Below, piece by piece: positions 59,056-64,000 of a stretch of 64,000 nt of DNA. The DNA comes from Umezawaea endophytica. GTDB lineage: Bacteria > Actinomycetota > Actinomycetes > Mycobacteriales > Pseudonocardiaceae. Location of the stretch: the NCBI RefSeq assembly GCF_025061645.1, contig NZ_JANYMP010000002.1:248001-312000 (forward strand), read 5' to 3'. A program made the translations under genes and the position numbers. Each line of letters begins with the position of its first letter. The stretch's first letter is position 1. Under the pieces are notes generated by a model. That model had not been told where the DNA came from. It did not search any database and saw nothing but the letters and a program-made list of their open reading frames with translations.

Positions 59056-61653
59056 TCAGCCACGCAACCCGGTGCGGGCCACCCAACCCGCGACCTGCGT
59101 CCGGTTGGTCAGCCCGAGCTTGCCCAGCACGTTCCGCACGTGCGTCTCGACGGTCCGCTCGGACAGCACCAGCCGTTCGGCGATGGCCCGGTTGGGCAGC
59201 CCTTCCCCGACCAGCCCGGCGATCTCGCGTTCACGGGCGGTCAACGTCGCCACCCCGCCGCGCACGCCCGTCAGCTCCTCCACCAGCGCCGTCGCCTCGG
59301 CCGTCGCGGGCGCCATGCCCAGTTGCCGACTCAGGTGCAGGCAGTCGTCCAGGTGCTCGACCGCGCCGGGCGCCGACGCGGCGACCAGCGCCCTGGCCAT
59401 GGTGAGGTGGGCGACGGCCAGGCAGGGGAGCGCGCCGATCCGCCGCTCCATCGTGATGGCGTCCCGCAGGTGCGCCACCGCCTCGTCGTGCCTGCCGAGC
59501 ACCGTCGCGAACTCCCCGAGGTGACGGCTGATCGACCCGTCGACCCCCGTGCTCGCGTTCCCGTAGTACGCCCCGAGCGGGGCGATCAGGTCGTGCGCCA
59601 GTGCGACCGTCGCCCGGTCGCCGAGCGCCGCCGCGAGCCTGCCGGAGTACGTTACCGTGCCCAGCCACCGCCCGTCGACGGGCAGGTCCGCGAGCAGCGG
59701 CGCGAGCTGCCTCAACCGCAGCAGCGCGCGGTCCCGGTGCCCGCTCAGGAGCAGGTGCGAGCCGTGGATGGCCATGATGATCGGGATGTCCTCACCCGCC
59801 GCCAGCCCAGGTGGGTCCACGGCCTCGGGCTGCCCGGTCCAGCGGCTGAGCTGCCACCGGAAGGCGAGGTAGAACCCCTGCGCGGAGATGTCCTCGGTGC
59901 GCGCGGACACCTCGTCGAACGCCCGTGCCAGCCGGTCGGCCTCGGCGAACCGGCCCACCAGCAGAGCGCGGCAAGCCTTGGCGCGCAACAGGTGCCACCG
60001 GGCGAGCGGCCAGCCGAGCCGGTCGACCATGGCCTCCAGGTCGATGAGCTGGGAGTCGACCTCGGCCATCGACCCGAGCTGCATGGCGGCGTCGATCCGC
60101 CAGATGTGGCCCCACAGCGAGGCTTCCGGCACGCCGAGGGCGAGCATCCGGCCGCCGAGCCGCAACTGCTCGGGGACGTCCGTCGGCCTGCCCGCGAGCA
60201 CGTGGCGGGCGCTGAGCGCGCGGTGCAGGGCATCGGTGTCGCCGTGCCGCTCGGCCATCTCCAGCGCGCGAGCGCTCAGCGGTCCCGCCCGGCCGAAGTC
60301 GTCCAGGTCCACCAGTGCGGCCGCGTGCTGGGCGAGGACGCGGGCGTGCCGGGGGCTGTCCTCGTCGCCGAGCACGGCCCGCGCCCGCGCGCAGAGCTGG
60401 GCGACCGGTCGGCTCGGCGGCCCCTGCACGTCCCGCACCACGACCGCCGCTCGCGCCAGCGCATCCTCGTCGCCGGTCCGGTCCGCCAGGTCCGCGGCGG
60501 CCCGGCAGTGCTCGACCGCCTCGGTCACCAACCCCGCCCGGTGCGACGCCCCCGCCGTCGACAGCAGGCAGTCGAGGCGCTCGACGTCGTTGTCCAGCAA
60601 CGGGAGCACGCGTCCGTACCAGCCCGCGGCGTCGTCGAACGCCTGCCGCTCCACGGCTTCCGCGGCCGCTTCGCGGCAGGCGCCGATCGCGGCGGCCCGG
60701 CTGGCCGGGTCCACGACCGCGCGCAGCCGGTGCCGGGCCCGCTCCGACGCCGTCGTGACCACCTCGGCGAGCCCGCGGTGCCACTCGATCCGGTCGTCCC
60801 GCGACAGCCCGTCGTACCGGGCTTCCCGGACCAGCGCGTGCGACCAGCGCACGGTGCCCGGCGCGCCGGGGTCGTCGACGAGCACGCCCGCCCGCACGGC
60901 CTCCGCCACCGCCGTCCGGTCGGCCCGCAGCACCGCCAGGTCCACCTCGTCGCCGAGCACCGCGGCGGCGTCCAGCAGGCGACCGCACCCCGCGCTCAGC
61001 CCGGCGAACCGGCGCCGCGCCAGGTCGACCGGCGCGCCCGGATCGGCCGCGCGGGCGATCTCCCTGACGTACAAGGGGATTCCGCCGCTGCCGCGCAGCA
61101 CCGCCGACACCCGTTCCGGGTCGGCGTCGGCTCCCAGGTACTCCGCCACCTCGTCGCGGCCGAACGGACCGAGCCGCACCTCGTGCGCGCCGGACAGCCC
61201 GTCGAGCGGCGTCCGGCTGGTCACCACGACCAGGAGCCCGGCCTCCGCGCACAGGTACCGCAGCAGCCGCAGCGACGCGTCGTCCGCCCAGTGGAAGTCC
61301 TCCAGCACCAGCGCTTCCGGCCGGGCCGCGAGCACCGCGTCGGCGCACCGCGCGATGGCCTGGAACCGCGCCGCAGGAGCCGGGTCCACGCACAGCAGGT
61401 CCGGCGCCAGCCCCAGCGCCCGCGCGTGCGGCCCGCCCAGCAGCCGCGTCCACGGCCAGAACGCGGGCGCGCCCTCGTCCGCCACCGCCCGGCCCACCAG
61501 CACCGGCCCGTCCAGAGCCTCGACCAGCCGGGACTTCCCGATCCCCGCCTCACCGAGCACGAGCACGGTGGAACCCCGGCCGCCCCGCGCGTCCTCACGC
61601 AGCCGGAGCAGCAGGTCCAGCTCCCGCCGTCGCCCGACGAGCCCACCGTTCAC
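59056..61653 (-). CDS. LAL-family (large ATP-binding LuxR) transcriptional regulator
   Basis: An 865-residue regulator. The N-terminal AAA/STAND ATPase has Walker A GEAGIGKS (34-41) and Walker B-like ALVLEDFHWADD. A long helical TPR-like middle region follows. A LuxR/GerE helix-turn-helix closes the protein: LTAREREIAGLVGEGLPNRAIAERLVLSERTVETHVRNVLGKLGLTNRTQVAGWV (about 804-860). The start is GTG 61653. LAL proteins often activate polyketide clusters or, like MalT, maltodextrin use. The immediately upstream divergent-free neighbour is a GH13 glucosidase on the same strand, which makes a MalT-like role worth considering, though it is not shown. Confidence 0.92.
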   Translation of the reverse strand: MNGGLVGRRRELDLLLRLREDARGGRGSTVLVLGEAGIGKSRLVEALDGPVLVGRAVADEGAPAFWPWTRLLGGPHARALGLAPDLLCVDPAPAARFQAIARCADAVLAARPEALVLEDFHWADDASLRLLRYLCAEAGLLVVVTSRTPLDGLSGAHEVRLGPFGRDEVAEYLGADADPERVSAVLRGSGGIPLYVREIARAADPGAPVDLARRRFAGLSAGCGRLLDAAAVLGDEVDLAVLRADRTAVAEAVRAGVLVDDPGAPGTVRWSHALVREARYDGLSRDDRIEWHRGLAEVVTTASERARHRLRAVVDPASRAAAIGACREAAAEAVERQAFDDAAGWYGRVLPLLDNDVERLDCLLSTAGASHRAGLVTEAVEHCRAAADLADRTGDEDALARAAVVVRDVQGPPSRPVAQLCARARAVLGDEDSPRHARVLAQHAAALVDLDDFGRAGPLSARALEMAERHGDTDALHRALSARHVLAGRPTDVPEQLRLGGRMLALGVPEASLWGHIWRIDAAMQLGSMAEVDSQLIDLEAMVDRLGWPLARWHLLRAKACRALLVGRFAEADRLARAFDEVSARTEDISAQGFYLAFRWQLSRWTGQPEAVDPPGLAAGEDIPIIMAIHGSHLLLSGHRDRALLRLRQLAPLLADLPVDGRWLGTVTYSGRLAAALGDRATVALAHDLIAPLGAYYGNASTGVDGSISRHLGEFATVLGRHDEAVAHLRDAITMERRIGALPCLAVAHLTMARALVAASAPGAVEHLDDCLHLSRQLGMAPATAEATALVEELTGVRGGVATLTAREREIAGLVGEGLPNRAIAERLVLSERTVETHVRNVLGKLGLTNRTQVAGWVARTGLRG

Positions 61654-61706
61654 ACCGGTCAGTGTGCGTCACGCCCGCGGGTTCGGGGAGCCGAAGCGCC
61701 GTGCGG

Positions 61707-63302
61707 TCAGACCAGCCACACCGCGGTGTCCGGCGGGAGCTGCGCGCCGTCCATGGGCCCGCTGGAGATCAGGATCTCACCGGGCGGCAGCGGCACCGAG
61801 GCGCCGGACGTGTTGAGCGCGCAGATGAGCCCACCGCCCTTGCGGCGGAACGCGAAGCAGCCGGGAGGGGCGCCGTACCACTCCAGCTCGTCACCCGCGA
61901 CGCCCGGTTGCGACTTCCGCAGCTCCAGGGCGTGCCGGTACAGCGACAGCATGGAACCGGGGTCCTCGAGCTGGACCTCGGCGGTCAGGTCGTGCCACTC
62001 GTTGGGGACCGGCAGCCAGGTGTGCGCGTTCTCCGAGAAGCCGAACGGCGGGACGCCGCCCTCCCACGGGATCGGCACGCGGCAGCCGTCGCGGCCCCGC
62101 TCGGTGTGGCCGGAGCGCTCCCACGTCGGGTCCTGCAACGCCCACTCGGGCAGTTCGACGTTGGGCAGGCCCAGTTCCTCGCCGTTGTAGAGGTACACGA
62201 CGCCGGGCAGCGCCAGCTCGACCAGGATCATCGCCCGCGCCCGCTTGAGGCCCAGGTCACCGCCGCCGTAGCGGCTCACGTGCCGGACCACGTCGTGGTT
62301 GGACAGCGTCCACGTCGGCGGGGTGCCGGACGGGGCGACCGCGCCGATGGAGTGGTCGATCGCGGAGCGGACCTGGTCGGCGTCGAAACCGGCTTCCACC
62401 AAGCGGAAGTTGAACGCCAGGTGCAGTTCGTCGGGCCGCACGTACCGGGCGAAGCGCTCGTCGTCGGTCACCCAGACCTCGCCGACGGCCATCGTGCCGG
62501 GGTACGCGTCCAGCGTCTTGCGGATCATCCGGTGGATCTCGTGCACGCCGTCGTCGTCGAACCGCGGGTCGCGCACGTCGTCGTGCAGCACGCCCGACGT
62601 GCCCAGCACCCGCGGGTCCATGTTCGGCAGGTCGTACGGCTTCGCCATGCCGTGCGCCACGTCGATCCGGAAGCCGTCGACACCTCGGTCCAGCCAGAAC
62701 CGCAGCGTCTGCTCCAGGTCGGCGGAGACCTCCGGGTTGTCCCAGTTCAGGTCGGGCTGCTCCGGCGCGAACAGGTGCAGGAACCACTGGCCGTCGCGGA
62801 CCCTGGTCCACGCCGGGCCGCCGAAGAGGCTGGTCCAGTTGTTCGGCGGCTGCGAGCCGTCGTAGCCGCCGCCGTCGCGGAACACGTACCGGGCGCGCTC
62901 ACGGCTGCCGGGCGGCGAGTTGAGCGCGGCCTGGAACCACGGGTGGCGGTCGCTGGTGTGGTTCGGCACCAGGTCGACGGTGATCCGCATGTTGTGCGCG
63001 TGCGCGTCCGCGACCAGCGCGTCGAACGCGGCCAGGTCACCGAACATCGGGTCGACGTCCCTGGGGTCCGCCACGTCGTAGCCGTGGTCCGCCATCGGGG
63101 AGCGGTAGAACGGGGTGAGCCACAGGGCGTCGACCCCGAGCAGCTCCAGGTAGCCGAGGCGCGACCGGATGCCGTCGAGATCGCCGATGCCGTCGTTGTT
63201 CGAGTCGGCGAACGAGCGCACGTACACCTGGTAGAAGACCGCGTCACGCCACCAGGCGGCCTCGTCGGCGATCTCTGGTTGGAGGTCGGAGGATCGTCGC
63301 AC
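61707..63302 (-). CDS. GH13 alpha-glucosidase/oligo-1,6-glucosidase family
   Basis: A 531-residue cytoplasmic GH13 enzyme without signal peptide. Motifs in order: DAVFYQVYVRSFADSNNDGIGDL, region I VDLVPNHTSDRHPWF, region II GFRIDVAHGM with nucleophile Asp214, region III AVGEVWV with acid/base Glu275, region IV LSNHDVVRH with Asp337. This set matches the GH13 alpha-glucosidase subfamilies (AglA-like), acting on maltose or short alpha-glucans. GTG 63302 is used, without a strong ribosome site. The LAL regulator gene lies 53 bp downstream on the same strand, so co-transcription is possible. Confidence 0.92.
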   Translation of the reverse strand: MRRSSDLQPEIADEAAWWRDAVFYQVYVRSFADSNNDGIGDLDGIRSRLGYLELLGVDALWLTPFYRSPMADHGYDVADPRDVDPMFGDLAAFDALVADAHAHNMRITVDLVPNHTSDRHPWFQAALNSPPGSRERARYVFRDGGGYDGSQPPNNWTSLFGGPAWTRVRDGQWFLHLFAPEQPDLNWDNPEVSADLEQTLRFWLDRGVDGFRIDVAHGMAKPYDLPNMDPRVLGTSGVLHDDVRDPRFDDDGVHEIHRMIRKTLDAYPGTMAVGEVWVTDDERFARYVRPDELHLAFNFRLVEAGFDADQVRSAIDHSIGAVAPSGTPPTWTLSNHDVVRHVSRYGGGDLGLKRARAMILVELALPGVVYLYNGEELGLPNVELPEWALQDPTWERSGHTERGRDGCRVPIPWEGGVPPFGFSENAHTWLPVPNEWHDLTAEVQLEDPGSMLSLYRHALELRKSQPGVAGDELEWYGAPPGCFAFRRKGGGLICALNTSGASVPLPPGEILISSGPMDGAQLPPDTAVWLV

Positions 63303-63375
63303 GAGTGTTCATCCTGCCATTCGGGGTGGCGTGGTTCGTCCCGGTCAAGGGGCCGAGCGGGGGAGTGCCGGGGGA

Positions 63376-63759
63376 TCAGACCCAGGCGTTCATGAGGCTG
63401 TTGGCGGCCATCTCCAGGTAGGCCCAGAGCTGCGCCCGGTGCTCCGGCGACAGGTTCTCCTCGTCGACCGCGATCTTCATGCAGCGCAGCCAGGCGTCGC
63501 GTTCGATCGGGCCGATGGTGAACGGCTGGTGCCGCATCCGCAGCCGCGGGTGGCCTCGGGTGTCCGAGTACGTGTGCGGCCCGCCCCAGTACTGCATGAG
63601 GAACAGGCGGAAGCGCTCCTCCGCGGGACCGAGGTCCTCTTCGGGGTAGAGCGGCCGGAGCACTTCGTCGGTGGCCACTTCCTGGTAGAAGCGCGCGACG
63701 ATCCGGTGGAAGGTGTCGTACCCGCCCACCGCTTCGTAGAAGTTCTCCGGAGTGGCCAC
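63376..63759 (-). CDS. glbO: Truncated haemoglobin, group II (GlbO-like)
   Basis: A 127-residue globin from GTG 63759; CAGGAT 6 nt upstream suggests a leaderless transcript, and GTG 63777 is an alternative. [38 protein letters not shown] shows the group II start with Tyr B10; [33 protein letters not shown] carries the proximal His F8; ERDAWLRCM gives Trp G8. Length and sequence match mycobacterial GlbO (about 128 aa). Haem protein that binds O2, linked to respiration or detoxification of reactive species. Confidence 0.93.
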   Translation of the reverse strand: MATPENFYEAVGGYDTFHRIVARFYQEVATDEVLRPLYPEEDLGPAEERFRLFLMQYWGGPHTYSDTRGHPRLRMRHQPFTIGPIERDAWLRCMKIAVDEENLSPEHRAQLWAYLEMAANSLMNAWV

Positions 63760-63821
63760 CCGTCCATCCTGACTCACGCACCCGCCCCCGCGCGCGTTGG
63801 GGGGCGGATGTCGTGGCCGGA

Positions 63822-64000
63822 TCAGGACTTGGCGGTGGTCACACCCGAGTCGTCCTTGACGGTCGTCACACCGGACCTCTCCAGCGCGGGCATGAGCTTC
63901 GCGCGCAGCGCCCGCTGCACCGACCACTGGCGGCCGGGGCGCACCTTCACGGTGACGCGCATGGTGATGCCCTCCGCGGTGACCTTCTCGACGCCGAGCA
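63822..64000 (-). CDS. Mechanosensitive (MscS-like) channel, C-terminal fragment
   Basis: Only the last 58 codons are in the window; the gene continues past 64000. The visible part reads [22 protein letters not shown] followed by [21 protein letters not shown] and a short hydrophilic tail ending TTAKS. This matches the C-terminal alpha/beta domain of actinobacterial MscS-family channels, where the VT-x-x-G-I strand and RELR-x-K helix are conserved. The membrane part is not seen, so the call rests on this tail. Confidence 0.65.
   Translation of the reverse strand, partial: LGVEKVTAEGITMRVTVKVRPGRQWSVQRALRAKLMPALERSGVTTVKDDSGVTTAKS

Noticed and set aside
53368-61653. A secondary-metabolite gene cluster around the AfsR and LAL regulators
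   Set aside because: No synthase, tailoring or export genes of a pathway are present in the surrounding 15 kb.

Overview
The window looks like chromosomal DNA of a high-GC actinomycete, most likely a Pseudonocardiales-type organism (inference). The base composition is strongly GC-rich, codons end in G or C, and GTG or TTG starts are common. The regulators are typically actinobacterial (AfsR/SARP, LAL, PucR, IdeR-type iron boxes, DasR-type dre sites). Many genes show a TANNNT box 6-8 nt before an RTG start, which suggests leaderless transcripts. Coding density is high and no gene-free stretch exceeds 300 bases. There is no transposase, prophage or CRISPR array, so this is core or near-core chromosome.

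Layout. 1-8.1 kb: the end of a TPR protein, a DinB-fold protein, a TetR regulator divergent from an HSL-type hydrolase, and a proline catabolic operon (pruA, then proline dehydrogenase) divergent from its likely PucR-type activator. 8.2-11.4 kb: a fatty acid desaturase, a YidC paralogue with a DUF6412 partner, a uridine-kinase-like protein with a degraded P-loop, and a DUF402 protein. 11.4-12.2 kb: a secreted AA10 lytic polysaccharide monooxygenase preceded by two dre-like boxes. 12.2-18.7 kb: two tandem copies of a divergent [GAF/winged-helix regulator - aldehyde dehydrogenase] module. The second copy encodes a normal ExaC-type enzyme followed by DUF779. The first encodes an intact-frame dehydrogenase that has lost its catalytic Asn, Glu and Cys.

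18.7-32.8 kb: a secreted nucleoside hydrolase, a secreted GH20 hexosaminidase with a dre-like box, a CYTH-CHAD protein, a coiled-coil protein, an anchored HNH nuclease, a siderophore-type (CchA-like) formyltransferase under an iron box, an amidohydrolase, an unknown protein, an S15 peptidase, an NmrA-like reductase, an AraC regulator and a second NmrA-like reductase. 33-43.5 kb: tRNA-Arg(TCT), a LacI regulator with an MFS exporter, a DUF3558 lipoprotein, a CopD-CtaG membrane protein, a TetR-DrrA-DrrB type operon, a short SSB, a Rho-N-like small protein and EttA.

43.5-64 kb: a 1531-residue disordered repeat protein, the giant NAD-dependent glutamate dehydrogenase, an AlkX/YcaQ-like winged-helix protein, a thioesterase pair, an AfsR-type and a LAL-type giant regulator, a GH13 glucosidase, a truncated haemoglobin and the end of an MscS-type channel.

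Common threads: chitin and GlcNAc use (LPMO plus hexosaminidase, both with dre-like boxes), glutamate and proline carbon flow (pruA, proline dehydrogenase, GDH), and iron (the formyltransferase). The most unusual item is the duplicated regulator-ALDH module, which keeps a matched operator architecture while one enzyme has become a pseudoenzyme. Site assignments rest on sequence reading only.
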